The notes: a model not told the origin generated them from the letters alone. DNA of 64,000 bases from Streptococcus timonensis (GCF_900095845.1 NZ_FMIX01000002.1:80001-144000), one strand, 5' to 3'. Counted from the first letter of the stretch, positions 1 to 9,757 are shown. Numbers and translations are program-made.

Positions 1-2215
1 TGTCGATGTATGCCTTAGCCTCTTTACGGCTGATACCTAGGTTATTGGATAAACCAAAGTCTGAAATTCCGTAAACCACTCCAAAGTTGACAGCCTTGGC
101 ATTGCGACGGTCGTATGGAGTCACATCTTCAGGACGTTCAATTCCAAAGACCCGCATGGCTGTCGAGGTATGGATATCAGCTCCCTCTTGGAAGGCCTTG
201 ATTAAGTGCTCATCTTTAGAGATATGCGCCAAAACTCGCAACTCAATCTGTGAATAGTCAGAGCTGAGAAGGACACTATCCTCCCACTTTGGCACGAAAG
301 CCTTACGAATGAGGCGGCCTTGTTCCAAACGAACAGGAATATTTTGCAAGTTTGGATCCACACTAGACAGACGCCCTGTCTGAGTCAAATCTTGAACATA
401 GCGCGTGTGAATCTTGCCATCCGCTAAAATCCAATCCTGTAAACCAATCACATAAGTGGATTGAATCTTAGCAATCTGACGATAATCTAAAATTTTCTTG
501 ACGATTGGGGCAATAGGAGCTAGGCGCTCTAACACATCCACTGCTGTTGAGTAACCTGTCTTGGTTTTCTTGGTGTATTCTATAGGGAGACCTAGCTTTT
601 CAAAAAGTAGTTCACCCAACTGTTTAGGCGAGTTGATATTAAATTCCTCACCAGCTAGTTCATAAATCTCTTGAGTCAACTTCTCGATGACGAGCTCATT
701 TTCAGCTTGCATCTCAAGAAGTGTTTCTTTTTTGACCTTAATCCCAGCGATTTCCATCTTAGCAAGAACAAAGGCCAGAGGCTGCTCCATCTCATAGAGA
801 AGGTCTAATTGTCCGTTTTCACTTAACTTTTCAAGCAATACAGGCTCTGTCTCAACCAGCACAGCAACCTTGCGAGCCAAGTGCTCCAATAAGGTTTCTC
901 TCTCAGGGATAGCTTTCTTGACACCCTTACCATAGAAGGTTTCATCATCGACTAGGTAAGTTTGACCATAGAGACTAGCAATGGTTGAAATTTCATTATT
1001 CTCTACAGTAGAGAGAAGGTATTTGGCCAAGCGACTGTCAAAAGCAGGAGCCTGCAAGTCCAAGCCAAAACGATTTAAGAGAACTTTAGCTTTCTTAAAG
1101 TCATATACTTTCAGAGGTGTTTTTTCTAGAAATTCCTTGAGAATTGGCTCCTGCAAGAGTTCCAACTTATCTGTAGCATAGAGCTTGTCTCCACAAGACC
1201 AAGCAAAACCAACCAAGTCATCTGTATGGTAATTTTCACCAAACAGTTCAAAGTGGAAGATAGATTCGGCACTCAGCATATCTTGACTTACTTTATCCAC
1301 TATAGTGAAATTCAAAGTCTCAGTTTGGTTAGTCTGAGAAGCATTCAAAGCCTGCTTGAGTTGTTTAAAGCCCATCTCATCGTAGAATTTCCCAAGGTTT
1401 TCCACATTTGGTCCACTATAGACCAAATCATTTAGACCTATCTCGATTGGCGCTTTTGTGTCGATGGTAGCTAGTGTTTTAGACAGAAAGGCCTGTTCCT
1501 TGTCATTGACAAGATTTTCCTTCATCTTGGAAGCCTTCATGCCATCGATATTTCCATAAATACCTTCCAGCGAGCCGTTTTCTAACAAGAGCTTAATACC
1601 AGTCTTTTCACCAATCTTGGTCACCCCAGGGATATTATCAGACTTATCCCCCATAAGGGCCTTAAGATCAATAAACTGAGCTGGTGTGATTCCCATCTTT
1701 TCCATGAGATATTCTGGGGTATAGGCCTCAAACTCAGCCACACCTTTCTTAGAAATCTCAACCACTGTATGATCATCTGTCAGCTGAATCAAGTCCTTAT
1801 CTCCACTAACGATTGTCACATCAAAAGATTCCTTCTCAGCCAAGCGACCAAGAGTTCCAATGATATCATCCGCCTCATACTGGGCTAATTCATAGTGGCG
1901 AATCCCAAGATGGTCTAGCAACTCACGAATGAAGGGAAATTGCTCACGAAACTCATCTGGAGTCTTCGCACGACCACCCTTATAATCTGCATACATCTCT
2001 GTACGGAAAGTCGTTTTCCCCGCATCAAAAGCAACCAAAATATGACTTGGCTGGACACGTTCCAATAGGTGATTTAGCATCAGGTGAAAACCGTAGATTG
2101 CATTGGTATGTAGTCCATTGTCATTTTTAAAACGATCCAGTTGCTGGTAAAGTGCAAAAAATGCTCGGAAAGCAACTGAAGATCCATCAATCAATAATAA
2201 TTTTTTCTTGTCCAT
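1..2215 (-). CDS. polA: DNA polymerase I (partial, C-terminus outside window)
   Basis: Open minus-strand frame from an ATG at 2215 that runs off the left edge, giving about 738 codons of a protein usually near 877. The N-terminus (MDKKKLLLIDGSS) begins the 5'-nuclease domain, roughly residues 1-290. The central 3'-5' exonuclease-like domain appears degenerate, as is usual for Gram-positive PolA. The polymerase domain shows TGRLSSVDPNLQNIP, motif A DYSQIELR and motif B RRNAKAVNFGVVYG. Motif C (HDE) lies beyond the window. Role: Okazaki-fragment processing and repair synthesis. The product is certain; the 3' end cannot be judged. It is followed upstream by a 64-bp gap to cbpD. Confidence 0.97.
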   Translation of the reverse strand, partial: MDKKKLLLIDGSSVAFRAFFALYQQLDRFKNDNGLHTNAIYGFHLMLNHLLERVQPSHILVAFDAGKTTFRTEMYADYKGGRAKTPDEFREQFPFIRELLDHLGIRHYELAQYEADDIIGTLGRLAEKESFDVTIVSGDKDLIQLTDDHTVVEISKKGVAEFEAYTPEYLMEKMGITPAQFIDLKALMGDKSDNIPGVTKIGEKTGIKLLLENGSLEGIYGNIDGMKASKMKENLVNDKEQAFLSKTLATIDTKAPIEIGLNDLVYSGPNVENLGKFYDEMGFKQLKQALNASQTNQTETLNFTIVDKVSQDMLSAESIFHFELFGENYHTDDLVGFAWSCGDKLYATDKLELLQEPILKEFLEKTPLKVYDFKKAKVLLNRFGLDLQAPAFDSRLAKYLLSTVENNEISTIASLYGQTYLVDDETFYGKGVKKAIPERETLLEHLARKVAVLVETEPVLLEKLSENGQLDLLYEMEQPLAFVLAKMEIAGIKVKKETLLEMQAENELVIEKLTQEIYELAGEEFNINSPKQLGELLFEKLGLPIEYTKKTKTGYSTAVDVLERLAPIAPIVKKILDYRQIAKIQSTYVIGLQDWILADGKIHTRYVQDLTQTGRLSSVDPNLQNIPVRLEQGRLIRKAFVPKWEDSVLLSSDYSQIELRVLAHISKDEHLIKAFQEGADIHTSTAMRVFGIERPEDVTPYDRRNAKAVNFGVVYGISDFGLSNNLGISRKEAKAYID

Positions 2216-2279
2216 ACACCCATTATAAAGGAAAGCAGGGAAAAATACCATTGCTAAGAGTTAGATTATCGATCAAGGC

Positions 2280-3422
2280 TTATTGGGATGTTTTTTCTGC
2301 TCGCGCGCCATTGCTGTCAACCTGAAAACCATCGATTGTCGTATCTACTGCCAATTCTCCAGATGCATTCACGTAATAATATTTCCCTGAAACCTGGAAC
2401 CACTGATCTGTTTTCATAGCTCCTGAGTTTTCAAAATAATACCAAATGCCCTTATCCTTCAACCAACCCGTCTGCATTTCTCCAGACGATTTCAGGTAAT
2501 ACCACTTGGAACTGTCTTTTAGCCAACCTGTTCTCATTGAACCATTAGTTTGGAAATAGTACCAACTGCCGTTTATCTTTTTCCAACCAAGCGATACCTT
2601 CCCATTTTCAAAGTAGTACCAAGTTGTCCCCTGTTTTTCCCATCCACTCTTAGAGGTGGCTGTTTTAGTTAGCTGGACATATCTTCTACTACCAGTTCGG
2701 GATAGATAAGAAAGCCATTTATAGCCATCTTTTTCAAGAGTCTGATCGTAATGAACACTTTCTCCAGGGTAATAATAGTCAATAATCGCAGCCTGTTGTG
2801 ATGGCTGGTTCATAATAGCAGCTTTTTCTGTAAACAAATGAGTCCCAGGAACCCCAAGGGATGGAGATATAGGGACACTAGGAGCTTTACTCGTACCTCC
2901 CAAATCCTTAAAGTGAATGAAGCCTGTCATTGAACTTGCTTTTATCGTCCGACGATTATACTTACCTGTATATCCATAGTTGTATTCTTCAATTTCAATC
3001 ATATCACCAAAAACATTAGAAACCCATGCAACGTGGCCATAGTCTCCGCTTCCGTCCCATGCAATTGAACCAATTGTCGGAGTCTTGTCCACACGATAAC
3101 CTTCTCGTTGAGCACGATAGCCCCACTCTCTAGCGTTTCCATATGCTGGAGGTAACTCAAATCCATTGGCGTTACTTAAGCGAAAAGCAGCGAAAGAAGT
3201 GCATTGTCTAGAGTATAGACGCCATTTATCAATGTCTTGGCTTCCATTTTTATAGTAATGAGGGTAATCATCTCCTCGTGCTCTAGATGCTTGGGCTAGT
3301 TGATTAGCCTGAACAGATCCGACTCCAAATAAAAAAACACCTGCCAGCAATAGAGAAGCTGTTCTTACAGTAGCTTTTTTTAGAGTAATTGCCTTTTTAT
3401 TTCCTGCTTTAGTAAATGTCAT
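2280..3422 (-). CDS. cbpD: Choline-binding murein hydrolase CbpD (competence fratricin)
   Basis: 380 residues. A signal peptide (cleavage near A39) is followed by a CHAP amidase/peptidase domain with catalytic C74 (SRQCTSF) and H130 (GDYGHVAW). One SH3b-like segment lies at about 190-262, then about five aromatic choline-binding repeats (patterns such as GWLKD..WYYF) to the end. In pneumococcus CbpD is secreted during competence and lyses non-competent relatives; it has two SH3b domains and about 450 residues, so this copy is shorter. A cin-box-like promoter lies upstream at 3471-3478, with RBS aaggag before the ATG. The place next to veg and the dnaB-type helicase matches the pneumococcal locus. 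Confidence 0.9.
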   Translation of the reverse strand: MTFTKAGNKKAITLKKATVRTASLLLAGVFLFGVGSVQANQLAQASRARGDDYPHYYKNGSQDIDKWRLYSRQCTSFAAFRLSNANGFELPPAYGNAREWGYRAQREGYRVDKTPTIGSIAWDGSGDYGHVAWVSNVFGDMIEIEEYNYGYTGKYNRRTIKASSMTGFIHFKDLGGTSKAPSVPISPSLGVPGTHLFTEKAAIMNQPSQQAAIIDYYYPGESVHYDQTLEKDGYKWLSYLSRTGSRRYVQLTKTATSKSGWEKQGTTWYYFENGKVSLGWKKINGSWYYFQTNGSMRTGWLKDSSKWYYLKSSGEMQTGWLKDKGIWYYFENSGAMKTDQWFQVSGKYYYVNASGELAVDTTIDGFQVDSNGARAEKTSQ

Positions 3423-3470
3423 TCATTCTCCTTTAGTGATATAAATTTTTGAGGTTAGCCTCAAATAACT

Positions 3471-3478
3471 TATTCGGG
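3471..3478 (-). promoter_or_regulatory. cin-box-like (ComX) promoter of cbpD
   Basis: On the minus strand the octamer is CCCGAATA, preceded by a T-rich tract. It fits the late-competence cin-box TACGAATA except in the first two bases. It stands 49 bp from the cbpD start. The leader between them contains a small hairpin (TTTGAGG/CCTCAAA, 3447-3466). Assignment is by motif plus gene function. Confidence 0.6.
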
Positions 3479-3488
3479 AGAAAAAGAA

Positions 3489-3512
3489 AAAAGTGGGAAA
3501 TTTCCCACTTTT
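3489..3512 (-). terminator. Rho-independent terminator after veg
   Basis: Perfect 24-bp inverted repeat with arm AAAAGTGGGAAA. On the minus strand it is followed by a long T-rich run (CTTTTTTCTTTTTCT). The run ends directly at the cbpD cin-box, so one T-tract appears to serve both elements. Confidence 0.85.
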
Positions 3513-3518
3513 AGACGA

Positions 3519-3791
3519 TTATTCCTCATCCAAGTATCGAATCAAGTTCTTTTCGGTTAAGATATCTGAATAGGTAAAGGATTCAACATAGACATTAGCC
3601 TGCTTATCTCCTTCTACATTGCCAAACTCAACGATAAAGAGTGATGGATACACTTCTATCAATTTTCCTAACTTATTTTTTTGACGTTTACGACCATTTT
3701 CTAAGGTCATCTCAACTACTTGTCCTTCATGCGCCTTGATTTCTTCTTTTATTTTTTTCATCTTAGCTACATCTGTAAATGCATCTGTCAT
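3519..3791 (-). CDS. veg: Veg family protein (DUF1021)
   Basis: 90 residues. The core segment (NKLGKLIEVYPSLFIVEF followed later by FTYSDILTE) matches the Veg family of small Firmicute proteins; B. subtilis Veg has been linked to biofilm gene control. It overlaps the helicase gene upstream by 4 nt, which implies translational coupling. It is followed by a strong terminator. The molecular function is not established. Confidence 0.8.
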   Translation of the reverse strand: MTDAFTDVAKMKKIKEEIKAHEGQVVEMTLENGRKRQKNKLGKLIEVYPSLFIVEFGNVEGDKQANVYVESFTYSDILTEKNLIRYLDEE

Positions 3792-5146
3792 CTTTGTTCC
3801 TCTCTCTTTGAAATACTTGAAAACTTATTATATTCTTTCTGGAAAATTAACTCAACTGTTCCACGAGCGCCGCTACGGTTTTTCTCGATAATAACTTCTA
3901 TCTTGTTATTCGGATGACTTTCTTCTTCTTCGCCACCGCGTTCATAATAGTCATCTCGATAGAGAAAGGCTACGATATCCGCATCCTGCTCGATAGACCC
4001 AGACTCTCGAATATCTGATAATACTGGCCTTTTATCTTGACGTTGCTCAACACTACGTGACAACTGACTAAGTGCAATGACTGGAACTTTAAGTTCCTTT
4101 GCTAGAATTTTCAACTGACGTGAAATCTCAGAAACTTCTTGCTGTCGATTTTCTCGACCAGTTCCTGTGATTAGCTGTAGGTAGTCAATCAAAATTAAAC
4201 CAAGATTACCTGTTTCCTGTGACAATTTTCTCGCACGAGAACGAATCTCTGTGATTCGAATCCCTGGTGTATCATCGATATAGATACTTGCTTTTGCAAG
4301 ATTACCTTGAGCAATCGTATATTTGCGCCACTCTTCCTCAGTCAATTGCCCTGTACGGATAGAGTGAGACTCTACCAAACCTTCAGCAGCCAACATACGA
4401 TCGACCAAGCTCTCTGCCCCCATCTCTAGCGAGAAGATAGCAACTGTTTTATCTAACTTGGTTCCAATGTTTTGAGCAATATTTAAAGCAAAGGCCGTCT
4501 TACCAACAGCAGGACGAGCTGCTATAATAATCAACTCTTCCTCGTGTAAACCTGTAGTCATATGATCCAAATCTTGATAACCAGTAGCAATTCCTGTAAT
4601 ATCAGATGTTTGTTGTGAGCGAGTTTCCAAATTTCCAAAGTTTAGGTTTAGGATATCACGAATATTTCTAAACCCACTACGATTGGCATTTTCGCTAACA
4701 TCAATCAAGCCCTTTTCTGCCTGAGCAATAATTTCATCCACAGGACTAGACGCTTCATAAGCTTGATTAACAGAATCTGTCAACTTAGCAATCAAGCGAC
4801 GAAGCATGGCTTTTTCTGCCACAATTTTTGCATAGTACTCAGCATTGGCAGAGGTTGGAACAGAGTTGATGATTTCAACAAGGTAGGACAGACCACCAAT
4901 ATTTTGTAAATCATTCTGATTATCTAAAATGGTACGAACAGTTGTTGCATCAATTGCTTCGCCACGATCAGACAGATCCACCATAGCCTGAAAAATCAAA
5001 CGGTGAGCGTACTTAAAGAAGTCTCGAGAATCAATATATTCTCGAACAAATACGAGCTTACTTTCATCAATAAATATAGCTCCCAATACAGATTGTTCTG
5101 CCAAAATATCCTGGGGCTGAACTCGTAGTTCTGCTACTTCTGCCAT
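3788..5146 (-). CDS. dnaC: Replicative DNA helicase (DnaB type)
   Basis: 452 residues, the usual size. An N-terminal DnaB domain (QPQDILAEQSVLGAIFID) is followed by a RecA-like core with Walker A ARPAVGKTAFAL and Walker B LILIDYLQLI. The motif LSDIRESGSIEQDADIV is typical of DnaB. It unwinds DNA at the replication fork; Gram-positive nomenclature often calls it dnaC. It sits between rplI (upstream) and veg (downstream, 4-nt overlap), as in pneumococcus. Confidence 0.96.
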   Translation of the reverse strand: MAEVAELRVQPQDILAEQSVLGAIFIDESKLVFVREYIDSRDFFKYAHRLIFQAMVDLSDRGEAIDATTVRTILDNQNDLQNIGGLSYLVEIINSVPTSANAEYYAKIVAEKAMLRRLIAKLTDSVNQAYEASSPVDEIIAQAEKGLIDVSENANRSGFRNIRDILNLNFGNLETRSQQTSDITGIATGYQDLDHMTTGLHEEELIIIAARPAVGKTAFALNIAQNIGTKLDKTVAIFSLEMGAESLVDRMLAAEGLVESHSIRTGQLTEEEWRKYTIAQGNLAKASIYIDDTPGIRITEIRSRARKLSQETGNLGLILIDYLQLITGTGRENRQQEVSEISRQLKILAKELKVPVIALSQLSRSVEQRQDKRPVLSDIRESGSIEQDADIVAFLYRDDYYERGGEEEESHPNNKIEVIIEKNRSGARGTVELIFQKEYNKFSSISKREEQR

Positions 5147-5188
5147 CAGACTTTCCTTCCTTTTACAAAATCATTACTCAAATCTAGC

Positions 5189-5641
5189 TTAGCCTTCTTT
5201 TACACGAAGATTGATGACACTAGTTACATCTTGATAAATCTTTACAGGTACATCAATCAAACCAACTGCTCGAATTGGCGCTTGGACTTGGATGTGACGT
5301 TTATCAATTTTAATTCCAAATTGTTTTTGGAGTTCTTCTGCAATTTTCTTGTTGGTAATAGAACCAAAAGTACGTCCATCCGGACCTACTTTCTCTACAA
5401 ACTCAACAATCGTTTCTTCAGCTTCAAGTTTTGCTTTGATTTCTTGTGCTTCAGCTAGAAGTTCAGCATGCGCTTTTTCTTCTGATTTCTGCTTTCCACG
5501 CAACTCTCCAATCGCTTGAGCTGTTGCTTCTTTAGCAAGATTTTTCTTGATTAAGAAATTTTGTGCATAACCTGTAGGAACTTCCTTAATTTCGCCTTTT
5601 TTTCCTTTGCCTTTAACATCTGCTAAAAAGATTACCTTCAT
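5189..5641 (-). CDS. rplI: 50S ribosomal protein L9
   Basis: 150 residues. The N-terminal L9 signature [21 protein letters not shown] with the GYAQNFLI segment is followed by a long helix and the C-terminal rRNA-binding domain ([17 protein letters not shown]). It overlaps the end of gdpP by 4 nt, so the two genes are co-transcribed and probably translationally coupled. Confidence 0.98.
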   Translation of the reverse strand: MKVIFLADVKGKGKKGEIKEVPTGYAQNFLIKKNLAKEATAQAIGELRGKQKSEEKAHAELLAEAQEIKAKLEAEETIVEFVEKVGPDGRTFGSITNKKIAEELQKQFGIKIDKRHIQVQAPIRAVGLIDVPVKIYQDVTSVINLRVKEG

Positions 5642-7611
5642 TCTTCTGTCTCCTTATTTGTTATATCATTAGAGATTACTACCTTCAGTTTATCTCCAGC
5701 TTCTTGCAGGGTCATATCATTCAAACGCGCGGCGGCTAAGTTAAAGTGACCTCCACCGCCTAACTCTTCCATTATACGTTGTACATTAATCTTACTGCGG
5801 CTACGTGCAGAAATAGAAATATCTCCCTGGAGATTCCTTGCAACCACAAAACTAGCTTCTATACCTGACATAGCAAGCATAGCGTCTGCCGCTTTACTAA
5901 TAACAACCGTATCATATTCCTTATTCTCTAAAGCTTGAGCCACAAGAATAGATGGTTGCACCATTTGGCCTTGTAAAATTAATTCATTTACTAGACGATA
6001 CTCTTCAAAATCAGTCGCTGATATATCTTGAATCACAACACTATCACTTCCACGTGTTCGTAAATAGCTAGCTACATCAAAAGTTCGACTAGTCACACGA
6101 GATGTAAAATTCTTAGTATCCAGCATCATACCACCCATCAGTAGGCTTGCTTGAATACGACTCAAACGAATCTTCTTAGAATTTTGGAACTGAATTAACT
6201 CAGTCACTAATTCACTTGCACTACTAGCTCCACTTTCAATATAGGTAATAGCTGCATTTTCAGGGAAGTCCTGATCTCGTCGGTGGTGGTCGATGACGAT
6301 TGTTTGAGTAAACAAGTCATAGAAGTCTTTTGAGAGTGTCAAGGCTGTCTTAGAGTGGTCAACCATGACTAATAATGAACGTGTCGTCACCATATCCATT
6401 GCTTCAGTTAGAGGAAGAAGTTTTGTCACTCCCTCGTTTTCTAAAAATTCTATAGCTCTATGAATATCAGGAGACATTTGCTCAGCATCATAAACAACAT
6501 AGGACTCGTCCATTACATTGCTAGAGAATAACTGCATACCAACAGCAGATCCTAAAGCATCCATGTCTAAGTTTTTATGCCCAACGATGAATACACGATC
6601 AACACTCTTCAGCTTCTCTGATATTGCAGTCATCATTGCTCTCGTACGAGTTCTTGTACGTTTAACAGACGCAACAGAGCCTCCACCAAAGTAGACTGGA
6701 TTCTTAGTCTCATCATTTTCTCGTACGACAACCTGATCTCCGCCACGAACTTCAGCTAAGTTAAGGTTGGATAAAGCAACCTTACCAATGCTCTCGTGAT
6801 CACCGTCTCCATATGAAAGTCCCATACTAATCGTTAAAGGTAGATTCCTTTGTTTAGCTTCCTCACGGAAGGTATCAATGACAGAGAACTTATCCTTCAT
6901 CAAATGTTCAAGAACGATATAGTCTGTAAACAGGTAAAAGCGATCCATGCCAACGCGGCGTGAAAACATCTTATGCTGTCTTGTAAATTCCTCGACAAAA
7001 TTGGCAACAAAGCTATTGATCTGGCTGATATCAGATTCAGACGTTTCATTTTCTAAATCATCATAGTTGTCAACTGAGATAACACCAATAACTGGACGAC
7101 TAGTAGCCAGTTCAATTGTCGCTTCATACTCTCCTGACACATCAAAAAAGTATAAAACTCCAGAATTTCTGTCAAGATGAACAGCGTAACGCTTCTCTCC
7201 AATATTGGCATAAACACCAGGAGAAGATATAGACGCTTTTATGATTTCTTGAACTTGGGAAATATCAATCTCCCCATCTTCAGTTGTTAGAATTAGCTCG
7301 GCATAGGGATTAAACCATTCAATTTCAATACTATCCATGTTGAGTTTGATTACTCCAACCGGCATCCGTTCCAATAGCGTACTTAGACTATCTTCAGCTT
7401 GGTGGTTTACATATTGAATTTGCTCAATTTCAGTTTTCTGATAGCATTTTCTCTGAAAATTAAATAACAATAAAAATGCTACAATAAAGAAAAATAGGCT
7501 TGCTATTGTGACAAAATCATCTTTCAAGAAAATAACCAATACAGACATGACTGTAAATGCCGTCATAGAAAATAGGTATATTAAAAAGGGATTTTTTTCA
7601 TTTTTTTTCAT
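5638..7611 (-). CDS. gdpP: Cyclic-di-AMP phosphodiesterase GdpP (DHH family)
   Basis: The frame is open to 7629, but I choose the ATG at 7611. AGAGG lies 7 nt before it, and that sequence falls inside the longer frame. The product is about 657 residues. Two N-terminal membrane segments are followed by a PAS-like region, a degenerate GGDEF domain, then DHH ([15 protein letters not shown], later DHHRRD) and DHHA1 ([13 protein letters not shown]) domains. It hydrolyses c-di-AMP, the streptococcal second messenger for potassium and turgor control. It forms an operon with rplI. Confidence 0.93.
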   Translation of the reverse strand: MKKNEKNPFLIYLFSMTAFTVMSVLVIFLKDDFVTIASLFFFIVAFLLLFNFQRKCYQKTEIEQIQYVNHQAEDSLSTLLERMPVGVIKLNMDSIEIEWFNPYAELILTTEDGEIDISQVQEIIKASISSPGVYANIGEKRYAVHLDRNSGVLYFFDVSGEYEATIELATSRPVIGVISVDNYDDLENETSESDISQINSFVANFVEEFTRQHKMFSRRVGMDRFYLFTDYIVLEHLMKDKFSVIDTFREEAKQRNLPLTISMGLSYGDGDHESIGKVALSNLNLAEVRGGDQVVVRENDETKNPVYFGGGSVASVKRTRTRTRAMMTAISEKLKSVDRVFIVGHKNLDMDALGSAVGMQLFSSNVMDESYVVYDAEQMSPDIHRAIEFLENEGVTKLLPLTEAMDMVTTRSLLVMVDHSKTALTLSKDFYDLFTQTIVIDHHRRDQDFPENAAITYIESGASSASELVTELIQFQNSKKIRLSRIQASLLMGGMMLDTKNFTSRVTSRTFDVASYLRTRGSDSVVIQDISATDFEEYRLVNELILQGQMVQPSILVAQALENKEYDTVVISKAADAMLAMSGIEASFVVARNLQGDISISARSRSKINVQRIMEELGGGGHFNLAAARLNDMTLQEAGDKLKVVISNDITNKETEE

Positions 7612-7630
7612 TCGAAACCTCTTGCGCATT

Positions 7631-7660
7631 ATTATACCATAAATATAGGCAAAAAGCGAA
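7631..7660 (-). promoter_or_regulatory. Promoter of gdpP-rplI
   Basis: On the minus strand TATAAT (7631-7636) is 18 bp from TTCGCT (7655-7660), just upstream of the gdpP RBS. The -10 is perfect and the -35 is moderate. Confidence 0.5.
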
Positions 7661-7720
7661 CTTAAGGAAGTTTACGAGGATATTAGACAAGTGTTTTGTA
7701 AAGGTTTTTAAAGAACAAAA

Positions 7721-7741
7721 GAGGGCGATTAAATCGCCCTC
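7721..7741 (-). terminator. Terminator after the FabK-like gene, end of island
   Basis: Hairpin GAGGGCGAT / ATCGCCCTC with a 3-nt loop. On the minus strand it is followed by TTTTGTTCTTT. It closes the acyl-CoA island and separates it from gdpP. Confidence 0.85.
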
Positions 7742-7791
7742 CTATAGATATACTTCTATATTTGCCTTAAGTATTTTTTCAGTTAGATAGA

Positions 7792-8730
7792 TTATTCACC
7801 TACTGAAATTTCAACGTGTTTAAGACGTTCTTGTGCTTCTGCCACGATTGTTTCGATGATTTCTTTACATGGTTTAATTTCTTTTACCATACCTGCAATT
7901 TGTCCACTCATCATTGAACCGTGTACAGTATCACCTTCGTAAACTGCTTTAGAAAGAGAACCGATAGTAATTTCTTCAAGCTCTTCACGGTTTGTACCTT
8001 TTTGTTCTAATTCGATGTAGTGGTCTGTCATTTCATTGCGAATACAACGAACAGGAGCTCCTGCGATACGTCCAGTAACAGCAGTTGCTGTATCATTTGC
8101 TGCAAGGACAGCTTCTTTATAAGCATCAGCAATTGGACATTCGTTTGAAGCCAAGAAGATAGTACCCATTTGTACACCTTGAGCTCCAAGTGTAAAGGCA
8201 GCAGCCAATCCACGACCGTCAGCAATACCACCCGCAGCGATGACAGGAATATCAACAGCATCTACAATTTGAGGAATCAAAGCCATAGTGTTAGTGTCAC
8301 CAATGTGTCCTCCTGCTTCTGAACCTTCAGCAACAACTGCATCAACCCCGAGTTCTTGCATTTTTTGAGCATGTTTTACACTAGCAACTACAGGAATCAC
8401 TTTAACACCAGCTTCTTTCAAATATGGCATAATATGTTTTGGAGTTCCTGCACCAGTAGTAACAACTGGAACTTTTTCTTCGATAATAACTGTTACAATA
8501 TCCTTGATGTTTTTCATCATTAACATGATGTTAACACCAAAAGGTTTGTCAGTTAATTTTCTCAATTCACGAATTTCTTCGCGAAGTTGTTCTCCTGTCA
8601 TACCACCAGAGGCAATAATTCCTAGTCCTCCTGCTTCTGAAACAGCAGCAGCAAGTTGATAGTGAGAAATTTGAGCCATAGCTCCTTGGAAAATAGGGTA
8701 TTTGATTTGCAAAAGTTTAGTAATAGACAT
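7792..8730 (-). CDS. FabK-like / nitronate monooxygenase family flavoprotein
   Basis: 312 residues of the FMN-dependent TIM-barrel family that includes enoyl-ACP reductase II (FabK) and 2-nitropropane dioxygenase. Visible motifs are YPIFQGAMA, KPFGVNIMLM, VVTTGAGTP, AEGSEAGGHIG and VIAAGGIADGRG. The size is close to streptococcal FabK (about 324), but the sequence has diverged from what I recall of the housekeeping copy, which normally sits in the fab cluster, so this is probably a paralogue. It lies 108 bp downstream of the MBL gene at the end of the acyl-CoA island. It could reduce enoyl-thioesters or oxidise nitronates; the substrate is undetermined. Confidence 0.75.
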   Translation of the reverse strand: MSITKLLQIKYPIFQGAMAQISHYQLAAAVSEAGGLGIIASGGMTGEQLREEIRELRKLTDKPFGVNIMLMMKNIKDIVTVIIEEKVPVVTTGAGTPKHIMPYLKEAGVKVIPVVASVKHAQKMQELGVDAVVAEGSEAGGHIGDTNTMALIPQIVDAVDIPVIAAGGIADGRGLAAAFTLGAQGVQMGTIFLASNECPIADAYKEAVLAANDTATAVTGRIAGAPVRCIRNEMTDHYIELEQKGTNREELEEITIGSLSKAVYEGDTVHGSMMSGQIAGMVKEIKPCKEIIETIVAEAQERLKHVEISVGE

Positions 8731-8838
8731 ATGTTTACTCCTTTATTTTCGGTTCAGTTTTGTTTGAAATTCAACAGGCTATTTTCCTGTATCTAACAAA
8801 CAAGAGAATTTAGTCATTTGTCTCCTTATACGCAACTA

Positions 8839-9753
8839 TTATAAAAAGTCTGGTCTACGATCTTGCTGTTCTGTAAATGGAATCACTGGTGGACGTGAGC
8901 GTAAAACATAGTCCACAAATTCTTTACCTTCTTTATCAAATTCTGCAACTGCAAAAAATTGATCATGATAGAAGAAGAATTTATAACCATTTTCAAAGGC
9001 TTGCTTAAGCCATTTTTCTTTTGCTGAAATAGATTTCATTGGATAATCATCTACAGCTGGGACCCATAGTGGATTTCGATGAACGTGTGTTAGCATCAAA
9101 TCTCCCATGTGAATCATTGTATCTTCACCTTGTTTAAGTAAAATAATACAGTGACCGTTACTATGTCCGCTTGTATGAATCATTTGAATTTCTGGAATAA
9201 TCTCAACAGAATCAGAGAAAGTTGTAACTTGGTCCTGAATCGGCTCCCAATTCTCTTTCAAATAAGTTCCACGAGTACGATTATTAGGATTTCTCATTTC
9301 GTACCATTCTATATCATTGACAATAATCTTTGCATTTGGAAACTTAGAAACAAGATTGCCCTCAGAATTAACGCGTGTCAAACCACCTGAATGGTCATGG
9401 TGCATATGTGTCATCAGTACATAATCAATCTTCTCTGGAGACAAGCCTAAAAGCTCTAAACTCTCTTCAATTTTACTTTCAGATAAAATTCCAAGATTGC
9501 GTCTTTGTTTCTCAGACAATTTTGCCGTATCGAAACTTGCATCCATCAGGTAATTCTTCCCTTGGTATTGAATCAAGATCGGATCTGTCAACTCAGACAT
9601 CATATTGTCTTCATTTGTTGGATAGTATCGAGACCACACAACTTTTGGAACAGGACCAAATAATGTCCCTGCATCAGTTAATTTATCAGCTCCTCGTAGC
9701 CATGTCAACTTCATATTATGAAATTGATACTCTTGCAACTTGAGTTCTGTCAT
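8839..9753 (-). CDS. YtnP-like metallo-beta-lactamase-fold hydrolase (putative lactonase)
   Basis: 304 residues with the dinuclear zinc motif THMHHDH (H116, H118, D120, H121), then HTSGHSNGH and a later MGDLMLTHVH. The opening (LTWLRGADKL..AGTLFG.VPK..WSRYYP) and the segment around YEMRNPN resemble Bacillus YtnP. YtnP belongs to the acyl-homoserine-lactone lactonase group and has been described as quorum quenching. There is no signal peptide, so it is cytoplasmic. It lies 4 bp after the acyl-CoA dehydrogenase-like gene in the LysR operon. The substrate may be a lactone or thioester connected with the island's acyl-CoA chemistry. Confidence 0.75.
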   Translation of the reverse strand: MTELKLQEYQFHNMKLTWLRGADKLTDAGTLFGPVPKVVWSRYYPTNEDNMMSELTDPILIQYQGKNYLMDASFDTAKLSEKQRRNLGILSESKIEESLELLGLSPEKIDYVLMTHMHHDHSGGLTRVNSEGNLVSKFPNAKIIVNDIEWYEMRNPNNRTRGTYLKENWEPIQDQVTTFSDSVEIIPEIQMIHTSGHSNGHCIILLKQGEDTMIHMGDLMLTHVHRNPLWVPAVDDYPMKSISAKEKWLKQAFENGYKFFFYHDQFFAVAEFDKEGKEFVDYVLRSRPPVIPFTEQQDRRPDFL

Positions 9754-9757
9754 TCTA

